From Stenomitos frigidus ULC18 (GTDB taxonomy: Bacteria > Cyanobacteriota > Cyanobacteriia > Leptolyngbyales > Leptolyngbyaceae), in the NCBI RefSeq assembly GCF_003003795.1, contig NZ_PVWK01000159.1, forward strand, positions 1 through 64,000: a stretch of 64,000 nt of DNA, read 5' to 3'. Positions 1 to 10,078 of this stretch are shown here, in pieces; position 1 is the stretch's first letter; every line of letters begins with the position of its first letter. The notes below the pieces were generated by a model. The model had not been told where the DNA came from and ran no database searches. It saw only the letters and a list, made by a program, of their open reading frames with translations. The translations under genes and the position numbers were made by a program.

Positions 1-44
1 AGCGTGTTTGATTTGCTCTTTATCGCCTATTGCTGCTTCCTCTG

Positions 45-458
45 CTACTCTGCCCTATAAATTTGTCCAAAGTCCAAGCCCTTAAGGAACCCCACAAGGT
101 TCTGTAAGAACGATGGGCTAAAAGAGGTTGGGGTTGTACTGACCCTTTCTTCGCCCCCCAACATTGACATCTCAAGATTTGGCTCCTGGGTTAGCACCTC
201 TACCAGCAAGGGGACTTCCTCCACCAAACCCACAACCATCAACCAAAAGGCCACCTGTTGAATGTTGATGCTTGGTCATTGCAGTTGTTTAGCAATTTCC
301 TGAATAGGCGCATTACTATTGGCAAATCCCCAGACCTTTCCCTGTCAGACCAAGCTGTTCTACCACTTGCTTGCCGTAACTAAGACAGCAGAAATCAGGA
401 CGATCGCCGCTGCTTTTTAACCCAGGGCTTCTTCAATAGCATGAACTAAGGCTCTAAA
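45..458 (-). pseudogene. possible decayed coding stretch
   Basis: One reverse frame can be followed from about 458 to 45 with coding-like amino-acid composition but several in-frame stops; the open end piece (254 to 45) has 69 codons. I recognise no family. It ends next to a small inverted-repeat element at 471-645, so it could be the worn remains of a mobile-element gene. Chance is a real alternative, because the pieces between stops are short. No RBS or intact start was seen. Confidence 0.2.
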
Positions 459-470
459 ACAAAATAATGT

Positions 471-645
471 TGGCTCTATCGACCAAACTATGCGAAATCA
501 GACGAAATTACGAGGAAAAGCTTGCTAGATAAGAGTTTGAAGTCCTTTCCGATTAACAAGAATGTCTTTGTGGCTGAGATCCTTTACTGGCAAGGGTTTC
601 AAGCTAATTGAGACCTAAATCAGCACAATAGGAACGATAGAGCCA
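471..645. mobile_element. small inverted-repeat element (MITE-like)
   Basis: Perfect 11-bp terminal inverted repeats bound 175 bp: TGGCTCTATCG at 471-481 and CGATAGAGCCA at 635-645. The interior has no open frame of note. Ends of the form GGCTCTwtCGTT remind me of ISL3-type elements, so this may be a non-autonomous derivative or a relic. I could not see a clear target duplication. Confidence 0.45.
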
Positions 646-705
646 GCTAACGTCTAAGCTTATGTGCCGATCTGGCATCAAAGATGGTTTTGCCGACTGA
701 GAATA

Positions 706-777
<72 letters not shown>

Positions 778-900
778 GTAGGTTTAGAAGCTTGGTTTGT
801 AACCCTATCGTGTCAAACAAAGCAGACAAGCATTCTAGCAGATTCAATCCAGCTTTGGGCAGGGTGAGGAGTCACCCAGTTCTTTCTCCTCGCCATACTC

Positions 901-1710
901 TTATGCCTGGTTCATCTCCGTACCATCTGGCATCGTCGTGCGACAGAGTTTAGCCCCGTTTAGCTCAGCGCCCTGAAACTCAGCCCACCGGAGGTCAGCA
1001 TCCTGTAAATTGGCGTCCCATAGTTCAGCTCGCCATAATTCGGCTCCTCGCAGATTGGCCTTCTGCAAATTGGTGTCTCGCAGATTAGCTCCCGACAGGT
1101 CAGCATCGCGCAAATTCGCCTCTTGCAGATTGGCTGTTTTGAGGTTTGCCCCACGCAGGTTCGCCTTTTGCAGATTTGCCCCACATAGGTTTGCCTCAGA
1201 CAGATCGGCCTCTTGCAGATTCGCTTCTTGCAGGTTTGCTAGTTCAAGGTTCGCTTCTTGCAAATCAGCCTTAGGCAAGTCAATGCGGGCTAGATTTGCG
1301 CCTGGAGCATCTAAACCTCGTAGCGAAACGCTGTCTTTGTGGAGATCCTGAAGGGCGATGCGGCGTGCGTAACTGGTGGAGACGTTAGCTGCTGCTGCAC
1401 TGTCGATGACACGCCATGCTTCATAGTGCTTTTGCGCTCTACGATCGGGCGCTTCTTTGAGATAAAGAATAATCGCGACAACCACGGCAATGGATTGCAC
1501 CTGAGCAAAAACAGCCTTAATAGTTTCGCGAGAAATTAGATCTTGGAATGAATGGATTTGGATATCATCCTCAGCCCACAGCGCCAATACTGCCAGAAAG
1601 ACAACAGCCACCGCGATCGCCAACCAGGTTGGAATCGACTGGATAGCTTGTTCCAATTGACGTATGAACTGTGATGGCTTCCCTTTCGTCCGCCCGTTGC
1701 GTTCAGTCAT
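901..1710 (-). CDS. membrane-anchored pentapeptide-repeat protein
   Basis: The protein has 269 residues. Residues about 29-45 and 67-84 are hydrophobic and probably membrane-spanning. From about 131 to 262 it is an almost unbroken run of A(N/D)Lxx pentapeptides (ANLQE, ADLSE, ANLRG and similar), which in this family fold as a right-handed quadrilateral beta helix. Its start overlaps the stop of the ATPase gene by 4 bases (ATGA at 1707-1710), so the two are probably translationally coupled. The function is unknown. Inferred: the helix faces the cytoplasm and works with the ATPase. Confidence 0.85.
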   Translation of the reverse strand: MTERNGRTKGKPSQFIRQLEQAIQSIPTWLAIAVAVVFLAVLALWAEDDIQIHSFQDLISRETIKAVFAQVQSIAVVVAIILYLKEAPDRRAQKHYEAWRVIDSAAAANVSTSYARRIALQDLHKDSVSLRGLDAPGANLARIDLPKADLQEANLELANLQEANLQEADLSEANLCGANLQKANLRGANLKTANLQEANLRDADLSGANLRDTNLQKANLRGAELWRAELWDANLQDADLRWAEFQGAELNGAKLCRTTMPDGTEMNQA

Positions 1711-3161
1711 CCTTTTAAGCTTAAGAAAGTGGCAAAAGCAGGATGCACTCGAAACTTCTCGATGTTCTCTAGATTGACGGTGGGTAACTCATAGTGTCCC
1801 AAATAAGTTCCCTTGCTGGGTGCATCACCGGCTGCCTTTGGTATCCACGCCTTCAAAAAGCCAATTTGCCAGAGCAATTTTTTCAGTTCTAGATAATCCA
1901 TCTCGGAGACCCATTCTGTTGCGCGATCGACATCCACTTCACCACAGACGGTTGAGAGTAACAAATAATCCAAATCATCTTTTTCAAAGCAGCAGTTTCG
2001 TCCTCTGAACACTTCAAAAACATCTAATAGGTGAGCGTATTGAAAGCGATATTCTGAAGCCAAGTCTTTTGTTTTTTGCTCAGAATAAACTTCTTCGGCT
2101 GCCATGATGGCAGACTCGTCGATCTTCTTAGTGCCAGAATAGTATTCCCCACATAGTTTGCAGAACTGGAGTAGTTCTCTAGGGCGTAGTTGAGTTCTGC
2201 CAATAATATAATCCGCAGAATCCTCGAACTTAGAATCTAATTTTGAAGCAAACACTGATTTCCAGCGGTTCGTCGTATCAAGCTTAGAAGTTTCGGGGAA
2301 GGAATGGGCAATTCTTAACCCAATGAGTTCCAGTAATTCGTTTTTACCCCAACGGATAACTTCAACATCCTCTCTAATTTTTTGAGCATCATCGTAGATT
2401 TGAGGAATGTTATCAAACAGTTCCTGACGGATGGAAACGTATACTCGCAAATCAGGACTAATTAAGTTTATCTTTTGAGTCGCCTGAAACAAACCAGCAA
2501 TAAAGTATTTAGCGTCTTCAGAGTCATCCCAGCCCTTGTCCAGTTCATCAATCAAGACTTTCATTCTTGATTTTTCCAACACTTTCTTAAGACTGGGAAT
2601 GAGACTTTTGATCTCCTCTAAACTATAAAGTGATTGAAGATTTTTTGACTTAACTACACTTTCATGCGCATCTAACTTCACAGTTTCCAATTGTTTCAAG
2701 TAACTCACTAGCACGCCGATCGGGTTCAGACCTTTCATGCTGGAATTAGCATTGACATAGTTATAGATGTCTCGCTGAGGACCCAGTAACAAGCCACGCT
2801 TGTTCTCTACAATTTTATTAAAAATGAGGTTGTACAGAAGATATTGCCATGCGACGGAGTAAGAACTTTGCTTCCCCCAAGAGCCTTCGTTTTCACGCTT
2901 CAAATATTGTGCCAGTAATTCGTAAGAGTACTCTTCTGGAGACAGTTCTAAAACTAAATTCCCTTTCTTAGCCTCTGTTGATGCAATATATTTAAAGATT
3001 GCGCTCTTGCCAGCACCTCGATTACCAACCAGAATAGTCTTTTTGCTGTTCAGGAATTTTTGATAAGCCGAATTCTGATAGAAATATTCCGACAAACCGA
3101 CGGTGATATCTCTTTCTGCGGAATCTGAACCAAGGTTTAGCTTCTGAATGTCTACCAGCAT
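1707..3161 (-). CDS. P-loop ATPase, Sll1717-like family
   Basis: The protein has 484 residues. Walker A is GNRGAGKS at residues 46-53. Walker B is KVLIDELDKG at 201-210, with the Asp/Glu pair at 205-206. An Arg-containing segment (SIRQELF) follows, as in STAND/KAP-type ATPases. The C-terminal half is helical with no recognised catalytic domain. It resembles the cyanobacterial family NCBI names 'P-loop ATPase, Sll1717 family', whose role is not established to my knowledge. The gene looks more AT-rich than its neighbours, which fits horizontal transfer. It overlaps the pentapeptide gene downstream, so the two probably form one unit. Confidence 0.85.
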   Translation of the reverse strand: MLVDIQKLNLGSDSAERDITVGLSEYFYQNSAYQKFLNSKKTILVGNRGAGKSAIFKYIASTEAKKGNLVLELSPEEYSYELLAQYLKRENEGSWGKQSSYSVAWQYLLYNLIFNKIVENKRGLLLGPQRDIYNYVNANSSMKGLNPIGVLVSYLKQLETVKLDAHESVVKSKNLQSLYSLEEIKSLIPSLKKVLEKSRMKVLIDELDKGWDDSEDAKYFIAGLFQATQKINLISPDLRVYVSIRQELFDNIPQIYDDAQKIREDVEVIRWGKNELLELIGLRIAHSFPETSKLDTTNRWKSVFASKLDSKFEDSADYIIGRTQLRPRELLQFCKLCGEYYSGTKKIDESAIMAAEEVYSEQKTKDLASEYRFQYAHLLDVFEVFRGRNCCFEKDDLDYLLLSTVCGEVDVDRATEWVSEMDYLELKKLLWQIGFLKAWIPKAAGDAPSKGTYLGHYELPTVNLENIEKFRVHPAFATFLSLKG

Positions 3162-3244
3162 AGTTGATTCAGGATAATTGGCTATAGCTGAATCGTTTAA
3201 TTTTCACATGGAAAGAATTATGTGTCCAGTCGCGGATCAAGACA

Positions 3245-3976
3245 CTAATCTTCTTGGGGGCACTCGCTCCACAGACTGGTCGTTTGGCGCAGGCTCAAAA
3301 AATCGCCATTACCTAAAATGAGATGGTCGAGTAGAGGAATACCTAAAAACTCGGCACCTGCGAGCAATTGGCGTGTAAGGTTGATGTCTTCGTTACTGGG
3401 TTCGACATTGCCAGAGGGGTGATTGTGCGCCACGATTACCCGCGTCGCGCCATGCTTAAGGACGGCACGGAAGATGTCGCGGGGATGGGCGAGGGTTTCG
3501 GTAGCAGTGCCGATCGTAATCACCTGTGTACCGAGTAAGCGGTGTTTAACATCCAGCATTAAGACAGCAAAGCGTTCTTGAGGTTGCCACATCAGATCCT
3601 GGCTAAGGGCTGCGGCAGCGATCGACGGATCATCCACGATCGTGTGTTCGAGTGGACGCGATTGAAAGACACGCTTGCCCAGCTCGATCGCTGCTAAGAT
3701 AGTGGCGGCCTTTGCTTCACCCACTCCAGAGATATCCGTTAGCTCTGGGACGCTAACCTCTCGCAGTGCTGAAAGCGGGTCGTGCTGGTGCTTGCCAATA
3801 TGTTGCAGAATGTATTGTCCCAAGCCAACCGCAGAGAGTTTGCCCGCTCCCTGCCCAGTGCTGAGGAGGATAGCAAGCAGTTCAGCCGTTGCCAGATTTT
3901 TGGCTCCAGAGGCAACCAGGCGTTCCCGTGGGCGCTCGCTGGCTGGCATATCGGCTACTTTAAGGCAGTAGGTCAT
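3245..3976 (-). CDS. radC: RadC family JAB/MPN-domain protein
   Basis: The protein has 243 residues, full length for the family. A helix-hairpin-helix-like segment with GVGEAKA lies at residues 82-102. The JAMM metal motif HNHPSG(N)xxPSxxD spans 184-197 (H184, H186, D197). RadC proteins were once linked to DNA repair, but their biochemical role is unsettled, and relatives are common on mobile and defence loci. It lies 83 bp downstream of the ATPase start on the same strand, so it would be upstream in the direction of transcription. A shared transcript is possible but not shown. Confidence 0.93.
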   Translation of the reverse strand: MTYCLKVADMPASERPRERLVASGAKNLATAELLAILLSTGQGAGKLSAVGLGQYILQHIGKHQHDPLSALREVSVPELTDISGVGEAKAATILAAIELGKRVFQSRPLEHTIVDDPSIAAAALSQDLMWQPQERFAVLMLDVKHRLLGTQVITIGTATETLAHPRDIFRAVLKHGATRVIVAHNHPSGNVEPSNEDINLTRQLLAGAEFLGIPLLDHLILGNGDFLSLRQTTSLWSECPQED

Positions 3977-4092
3977 GCACCAAGAGGTTGTTGAGCGAGG
4001 AGTACCTCTTAGTTATGCCCAACACTGAGTGCTGCCCAACACTCATCTGGAAATGAAAACAAGGGCTAACTGCTCTTTTCACAGCCAACGCG

Positions 4093-4371
4093 ATGCCATT
4101 AATTACCGTCATTGAAACGTTACTCAATCAACCGCCGATTCCCTTTAAGCCAGAGCAGCAGTCGCTCAAAGGATGGGTTATGTTCTGTTTACGCGATCGC
4201 GGCTTCAAGGTTATTTATGCCCAAAATGCTGATTTCGCGATCGAAACTCGGGAAGGCGACAAGGTGTACTTTAACGTTACCGAGGACGCAGTTGAGCCGG
4301 ACAGTAAGGCTGGCTGGATTGTGCGCGATCGTGACACTCATAAAGTCACCGTGCTGCCACCACACTCGTAG
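4093..4371 (+). CDS. conserved-looking small hypothetical protein
   Basis: The product has 92 residues: soluble, charged, no signal peptide or membrane segment. The sequence looks like a compact alpha/beta domain (helix-rich N-terminal half, then strands around GFKVIYAQNADFAIET and KVYFNVTE). I do not recognise a family with certainty. It is a lone plus-strand gene between the minus-strand radC and DUF2721 genes. A GATCG-rich reading frame and normal codon use support it being real. Confidence 0.65.
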   Translation: MPLITVIETLLNQPPIPFKPEQQSLKGWVMFCLRDRGFKVIYAQNADFAIETREGDKVYFNVTEDAVEPDSKAGWIVRDRDTHKVTVLPPHS

Positions 4372-4398
4372 ACGATAGGGATTAACCGATGTGCGCCT

Positions 4399-5004
4399 CT
4401 ATGAAACCCGCGCTTTGGAAGACGATCTCAAACTGGAAGCCTGCCCGCGCATGAACCGTTCAGCAACTTTAGACCGCTGCTGCCAATCGGTGCGCAGTTT
4501 GTCGTCTGATCGACCGGTCAGCAGGCTGGTGATTTCATCCCACAACGCGCGATCGGCAGTATGGAGGTCAAGGAGCATTAAGCCAACGCCTAGTAATAGC
4601 AGCGTGACACCGAACACAAAAAGCCCTAATGAGATGGGCACCAGCCATTCCAGGTTGATTACGGTTCTCAGCGCTAGAGCCAGAGTGCTGGCGATCGCAC
4701 ACATAAGGGCATAAGCATTGGCTAAGACGCCATACCGCACCACTTTGTAACGGTGTTGTAGCTGACGCAGATGTTTCTTCGCTTGCAGTACACGACTCGT
4801 GGAGCGATCGCCGGCATTGCTCTCATACCAACGTTCGCCCCCCAGGCTTAACAGCTCAAGATACTGACGGTTAGAGGCCTGCAAGCCTTCTTCAAGCGCA
4901 GTTTGACGAACACTGATGCGGCTCAACAGCAGCGCACACGCCACTATCATCAGCATCGAATTCAGAATTAGCTGGATTAACTGGGTCGTCTGCTCAACGC
5001 TCAT
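4399..5004 (-). CDS. DUF2721 domain membrane protein
   Basis: The protein has 201 residues. An N-terminal hydrophobic helix (about 9-30, LIQLILNSMLMIVACALLLSR) and two closely spaced helices near the middle (about 95-145) match the layout of DUF2721 proteins. A charged coiled segment lies between them. The role is unknown. It is separated from treY by about 150 bp and could be independently transcribed. Confidence 0.75.
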   Translation of the reverse strand: MSVEQTTQLIQLILNSMLMIVACALLLSRISVRQTALEEGLQASNRQYLELLSLGGERWYESNAGDRSTSRVLQAKKHLRQLQHRYKVVRYGVLANAYALMCAIASTLALALRTVINLEWLVPISLGLFVFGVTLLLLGVGLMLLDLHTADRALWDEITSLLTGRSDDKLRTDWQQRSKVAERFMRGQASSLRSSSKARVS

Positions 5005-5153
5005 TGGTTTTCCTCAGCCTCGCAGGCAATGTAGGCAAATAATACGGGTTGCTGGTCAACGAAGCAATCAATAGTCATCAATAGCAATTATTACTTTAGT
5101 ACAAACGAACTATTTTTACCAGTATAAACCCAGAGGCATTGCCAAATGACGTT

Positions 5154-7946
5154 TCAACTGCTGACGAGAAGTGCTACAGGAAAATGTTGTAGTGCATCAC
5201 CGACTGCGATCGTCTCTTTACTTTGCAGTGACTGAGCGGTAATCGCGTTTGTCCAGGTAGACGGAAGGCCTGACGGTAAACTGATCTGGGTGTCTTGCCA
5301 AACGGCTGTGCCCAACGGCCGATCGCCTGGTTGAACCAAACTGGTCAAAAAGCGCGGTGCGATCGCGATCGCCGTCTGCCCCTCAAAGCGTCGAGCAAAC
5401 GCAATGATGTGGTTTTGCAAGGCACCCTTCACCGCTAACGGTTCATAGTCGCCCTGTTGGAACAGTTCCACCCATTTCTTTCTGGCTTGCAGCAATTGAT
5501 AGGTTAAAAAGAGCTTGATGTTACCGTTTGCCCTGGTCGCAAAGAGGTCATCAATCAAAGCGATTGGATCATGGGATAGGGTTGCTTTGATTTGCTTCAG
5601 TGCAGTCAGGCGCTGTTCGTAAGCGACCGGGCGACGGTTGTCAGGATCGACAAAACTCAGGTTCCAAAACTCGTCACCCTGATACAAATCAAGTACACCC
5701 GGAGCAACATTTTTAATCAACACCTGTGACAGGGAGTTAAAGATGCCATACTCAGCAATTTTGGCTTGGAACGGTTTAAATTGACTGAGAAACTCATTCG
5801 ATTCCGGCGTTACTAGCAACCGTTCAACGAAGTCACTAAAGCCCTGTTCGTACACACTGTCAGGGCGCAACCAAGCAGTGTGTACCTTTGCTTCACGGAC
5901 AGCTTTGATCACATAATCCTTGACCCGATCGACGAACGCAGGAAACTCTTCCTCTGCAAAGGGGAATGATCCTACTAAGGTTTGATAGAGAAAATACTCG
6001 TCGTTGCGATCGGGAATTGTCCTGCCGCCCAGTCGCACTTTTTGCTTAAAGTTGATATCTGCCCAATGCTTGACATGCTCTGCCCACGCATCAGGAATTT
6101 CTGACAGTACATTAAGGCGTGCTCTCACATCTTCACCCCGTTTCGTATCGTGAGTCGAGGTAGTATTCATGGCATGCCGCCAATGCTGCGCTTTGTGCTC
6201 GTTGAACGTGTGAAATTGCTCTAGGGTAACGCCAAAGTGACTAGGATTTCCACCCACTTCATTGAGTGATAACAAACGGTTGTAAACATACAGCAAGGTG
6301 TCTTCAATGCCTTTTGCCATGAGCGGGCCAGTTAATTGCTGCATCCGCATCACAAAATGCAAGCGTTCCGCTTTTTGGTCGTCTGTTAAGTACTCTTCAT
6401 CGGTTCGCAGTAAGATCGCTTCAATGTATTCAAGCTCTCGTTGCAGTAGGGGTAATTGCTGTTTGGCAGCGGCGATCGTCGTGCGAACAATTTGCTGATC
6501 GGTTTCAGTCACCACATCTGACGCAGTGTAGGTTCTGTAGACTGGGAACAGTGCCAGCACTTCGCTTAACGCGCGTTTCAACCCATACGCTGTAAAGTCA
6601 CTGCCCGATCGTGTTTGGCCCGCAATGCGCTTCAAGCGCTGCGCCAGGTTCTCCACATCACCGGCCAGATTCTTATCAATAATGAGCCCTTTCTTCTCGG
6701 TAGCCAAGCGAGCATATTTCGCAGTCACGCCTGTCAGAATGGTGTAGAACCGATCAAACTTTTCTTCATTTTCAGTGTTGCAAAATAACCCATTAACATA
6801 GTTCAGGAACTCATAACCGCTGGTTCCTTGCACTGGCCAAGCAGTTGGCAGATCTTCTGTTAGCTCTAGAATCTTTTCGACTGTGATGTAGACATCGCCA
6901 ATTTTTTCGCGGAGTCGTTCTAAATAAGTAGCCGGATCATACAGACCATCAATGTGATCGATGCGAACGCCAGTAAAAATGCCCTCATCAACTAATTGAG
7001 AAATCAGGCCATGCGTTTTATAAAAGACCTTAATTTCTTCAACTTTGACTGAAATTAATTCATTGACTGTAAAGAAACGACGGTAATTAATTTCCTCTGC
7101 TCCCACTTTCCAGAAGGAGAGACGATAAAATTGCTCACTCAGTAAACTATCCAGTAGATTAAAGCTCTCTGGATGCCCTACTTCACCATTGAACGATTGC
7201 ACGTTTGAAGCAAACAGCTCTTTAACCGCATCATTTTGTTCGTGCAACTCCCAAAGTAACCCTTTCACAAAGACAACCTGATCGTACCGTTCGCGTCCCT
7301 TTGCCTCAGCCGGAATATTTTTAATCAAATAGAGAATGCCTAAAAGTTTGACAAAATCTGGATGGTGTCTGCCCAACGCTTTAGTCAACTGTCCCAGATT
7401 GTGGGTGATAAAGCGCGCGTATGACTCAATCCGCACAGGCAGTCGCAGACTAAAGTAGTTGACGCTTAAACCACTCTCGTCGTAAGCAAGCTGAATGTCA
7501 CCACGCTCCAAACAGTTGCCATAAAAATCACCGAGCAAGGGTGCCAAGACTCGTTCACGAATATCTTCAAGCCGATGATTCCAATCGATATCAAAGTAGT
7601 CGAAGCTATCGGAATCAGCACCATTTTCCAAAACATCCATGAGCCATAAATTCTGGCTGTCATACGCCATATGATTAGGCACAATATCTTGTAGCCAACC
7701 CATTTGCTGCTGGTGGATTGCACTCACCAACGCATCAAAGTCTTCACGAGTACCCAGTTCAGGATTCAGTTGAGTCGGATCTACCACGTCGTAGCCGTGA
7801 CTGCTTCCTGCTCTGGCTTTAAAGATAGGAGAAGCGTAAAGGTCAGAAATACCCAGCTCTGCAAGATATGGCACGATCGCCGTGGCAGCGGCAAAACCAT
7901 ATTCTTTACGAAACTGGATACGATACGTGGCAACTGGAATTCTCAT
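5154..7946 (-). CDS. treY: malto-oligosyltrehalose synthase TreY
   Basis: The enzyme turns the terminal alpha-1,4 bond of a maltodextrin into an alpha,alpha-1,1 bond, giving maltooligosyl trehalose. The 930 residues match the family's usual length. Near the N-terminus are YRIQF, the GSSHGYDVVDP segment and DIVPNHMAY. The GH13 catalytic core shows GVRIDHIDGLYDP, and TSTHDTKRGEDVRARL is typical of TreY. It lies 49 bp downstream of treZ on the same strand, so the two are probably co-transcribed and supply trehalose from glycogen-derived glucans under osmotic or desiccation stress. Confidence 0.96.
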   Translation of the reverse strand: MRIPVATYRIQFRKEYGFAAATAIVPYLAELGISDLYASPIFKARAGSSHGYDVVDPTQLNPELGTREDFDALVSAIHQQQMGWLQDIVPNHMAYDSQNLWLMDVLENGADSDSFDYFDIDWNHRLEDIRERVLAPLLGDFYGNCLERGDIQLAYDESGLSVNYFSLRLPVRIESYARFITHNLGQLTKALGRHHPDFVKLLGILYLIKNIPAEAKGRERYDQVVFVKGLLWELHEQNDAVKELFASNVQSFNGEVGHPESFNLLDSLLSEQFYRLSFWKVGAEEINYRRFFTVNELISVKVEEIKVFYKTHGLISQLVDEGIFTGVRIDHIDGLYDPATYLERLREKIGDVYITVEKILELTEDLPTAWPVQGTSGYEFLNYVNGLFCNTENEEKFDRFYTILTGVTAKYARLATEKKGLIIDKNLAGDVENLAQRLKRIAGQTRSGSDFTAYGLKRALSEVLALFPVYRTYTASDVVTETDQQIVRTTIAAAKQQLPLLQRELEYIEAILLRTDEEYLTDDQKAERLHFVMRMQQLTGPLMAKGIEDTLLYVYNRLLSLNEVGGNPSHFGVTLEQFHTFNEHKAQHWRHAMNTTSTHDTKRGEDVRARLNVLSEIPDAWAEHVKHWADINFKQKVRLGGRTIPDRNDEYFLYQTLVGSFPFAEEEFPAFVDRVKDYVIKAVREAKVHTAWLRPDSVYEQGFSDFVERLLVTPESNEFLSQFKPFQAKIAEYGIFNSLSQVLIKNVAPGVLDLYQGDEFWNLSFVDPDNRRPVAYEQRLTALKQIKATLSHDPIALIDDLFATRANGNIKLFLTYQLLQARKKWVELFQQGDYEPLAVKGALQNHIIAFARRFEGQTAIAIAPRFLTSLVQPGDRPLGTAVWQDTQISLPSGLPSTWTNAITAQSLQSKETIAVGDALQHFPVALLVSS

Positions 7947-7995
7947 AGCTCGTGATTCGTTAGTTGTCTCATCTAGCGGCTACATGCCGGATACA

Positions 7996-9816
7996 TCAAG
8001 TCTGGTAAAGTGCAAAGCTGCTTGCTGGAATGATAAGCGATTGACCAAAAACTAGTTCATTCGGTAATTTGGCACCAGTGCCTGCCCATGTTTCGTCAGC
8101 CGAATCAAGAATTTTTTTCCAGTTAGCAGTGGGAATTTTGGGTGTGCAACTAACAGGCTCTTGATTAAAGTTCATCAAGCAAAAGATTTGGCTTTCAGCA
8201 GACCATCGATGCAGCAACAGGAGTTTTTCATCCTCTAAGGTAGTGGCTTCTAAGTTTTGTTTATCGAGTTTTTTGAGGGCAGGCACCGTGCGACGAAGCT
8301 GGATTAACTGTTGATAAAGATCGTGCAAAAGCTTGTGTTTTCCTTCTTGACGCATTTCCCATCGTAGTTGCGATCGCTGAAAGGCTTCCTCACTCTGCGG
8401 GTCAATGTATTCTCCCTCTAAATGGAAATGAGCAAATTCCCGCTTTCTGCCTGCTCGCACCGCTTCGACAAGATTGGGATCAGTGTGGCTCACAAAGTAG
8501 AGAAAGGGCGCGTCTTCACCATATTCTTCGCCCATAAATAAAAGCGGCACGTTTGGCGACAATAGCAGGACTGCGGCACCCAGCTTGAGTGCGTCAAAGG
8601 AAACCAGATGGGTCAGACGATCGCCCAACATTCGGTTCCCAATCTGGTCGTGGTTCTGGATGCACACGACAAACTGTTGACCGGGCAAAGCGCTCGAATC
8701 ACTCCCATGCCAGCGATCGCGAAACGGCGAATACTCCCAGGAGTAGACAAACCCCTGCTTCATCGCTTTAGCTAGCTGCTCACACCTGCCATAATCCTGG
8801 TAGTAACCAATCTGTTCACCCGTTAGCAGCGTATGAGCGCAGTGATGGAAGCCGTCATTCCATTGCGCATCCATGCCATAGCCACCCTGCTCAATGCTCC
8901 GCAAGATCCGCACGTCATTCACATCATTTTCGGCGGCGAGATAAAACTTGCGCCCTTTCTGTTGGGAAAGTTCAGCAACCCGTTCCGCTAACTCTTGCAG
9001 AAAATGCTTGGCAGTCAGATCAACAATGTGGTCGGTGGCATCCAAACGCAGCATGTCGAAGTGGTAGGTCTCAAACCAATACAGCGCGTTTTGCAGAAAG
9101 TAATTGCGTATGGCATGGCTCTGAGCGCCATCAAAGTTCAGCGCACCGCCCCAGACCCCTTTATATTTTTCGGTGAAGTAAGGGCCGTAGTCGCTAAAGT
9201 AGCTACCTTCGGGGCCAAAGTGGTTATAAACCACATCCAGCACGATCGCCATCCCCTGTTGATGGCACGCATTGACGAGACGCTTCAAGCCTTCAGGGCC
9301 ACCGTAGGAGTTTTGGACAGCAAATGGGTAAGTACCGTCATAGCCCCAATTACGGCTACCGGGAAATTGGGCGATCGGCATGAGTTCGATCGCGTTCACA
9401 CCCAGCGCTTTTAGATCCGGCAAGCGAGGGATAATCGCTTCAAATGTCCCTTCTGGTGTGAACGTGCCTGTGTGAAGTTCGTAGATGATCAACTCATCCA
9501 GGGGAATTCCAGACCAGTTATTGTCGGTCCAGCTAAACGCAGCCTGATCGACCACTTGAGAAGGCCCGTGCACACCATCTGGCTGAAACTGCGAGGCCGG
9601 ATCAGGGCGCTCAAGCTGGTCATCCAACTGGTAGAAATATTGTGTCCCAGGGGCGATCGCGTCGGCTGTTAGCTGCCAATAGCCGAAACCGGCCTCCTGC
9701 ATGGGCAGTAGTCGCGCCTTAGGAGAAACAATGTTGACAGCAACCTGCTTGTGTAATGGTGCCCAAACCGTAAACTGGCAGCGATCGCCACCCAGATAGA
9801 ACGCGCCAGCATCCAT
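7996..9816 (-). CDS. treZ: malto-oligosyltrehalose trehalohydrolase TreZ
   Basis: The enzyme releases free trehalose from maltooligosyl trehalose made by TreY. The 606 residues are full length. The N-terminal E-set domain (about 1-100) has the FTVWAP and YxYQLD-type pattern of GH13 branching/TreZ enzymes. Catalytic barrel motifs are VLDVVYNHFGPEG, MLRLDATDHI, FYLAAENDVND and VVCIQNHDQIGN. It is first in the treZ-treY pair. The start is the only in-frame ATG that precedes the E-set strand. Confidence 0.96.
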   Translation of the reverse strand: MDAGAFYLGGDRCQFTVWAPLHKQVAVNIVSPKARLLPMQEAGFGYWQLTADAIAPGTQYFYQLDDQLERPDPASQFQPDGVHGPSQVVDQAAFSWTDNNWSGIPLDELIIYELHTGTFTPEGTFEAIIPRLPDLKALGVNAIELMPIAQFPGSRNWGYDGTYPFAVQNSYGGPEGLKRLVNACHQQGMAIVLDVVYNHFGPEGSYFSDYGPYFTEKYKGVWGGALNFDGAQSHAIRNYFLQNALYWFETYHFDMLRLDATDHIVDLTAKHFLQELAERVAELSQQKGRKFYLAAENDVNDVRILRSIEQGGYGMDAQWNDGFHHCAHTLLTGEQIGYYQDYGRCEQLAKAMKQGFVYSWEYSPFRDRWHGSDSSALPGQQFVVCIQNHDQIGNRMLGDRLTHLVSFDALKLGAAVLLLSPNVPLLFMGEEYGEDAPFLYFVSHTDPNLVEAVRAGRKREFAHFHLEGEYIDPQSEEAFQRSQLRWEMRQEGKHKLLHDLYQQLIQLRRTVPALKKLDKQNLEATTLEDEKLLLLHRWSAESQIFCLMNFNQEPVSCTPKIPTANWKKILDSADETWAGTGAKLPNELVFGQSLIIPASSFALYQT

Positions 9817-9946
9817 AGAAAACTGCCCTGTGTTTCAGTACCGTTCTAGGGCACTATATTTTTCTTCACCTGGCACTGAAACCTGCCCAAAAGGGGATTT
9901 TTGCGATCCTGACTCTAGAAATACGATGAAAGGAGCAGAGAGGGGC

Positions 9947-9989
9947 GGCTGCATCACTGACTGCTAAGTGTCAGTCAGTGGTTGCAGCC
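9947..9989. repeat. strong hairpin between treZ and the MOSC gene
   Basis: Arms of about 17 bp (9947-9963 and 9972-9989) pair with one bulge around a CTAAGTGT loop. No clear T run follows on either strand, so it may be an mRNA end or a stability element. The rest of 9817-10146 holds no gene. Confidence 0.55.
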
Positions 9990-10078
9990 CGCCCGGTGAG
10001 GCTTAGTCTAGTGCGTTGTTTTCACGCGGCACACTTCCTATACGCTCCTCACTGGAGTTTGGATTCACGTAGCAGGCA

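Noticed and set aside
1010-1351. open frame on the plus strand with R/F/A/S-rich repeats
   Set aside because: It is the antisense image of the pentapeptide repeats and has no independent support.
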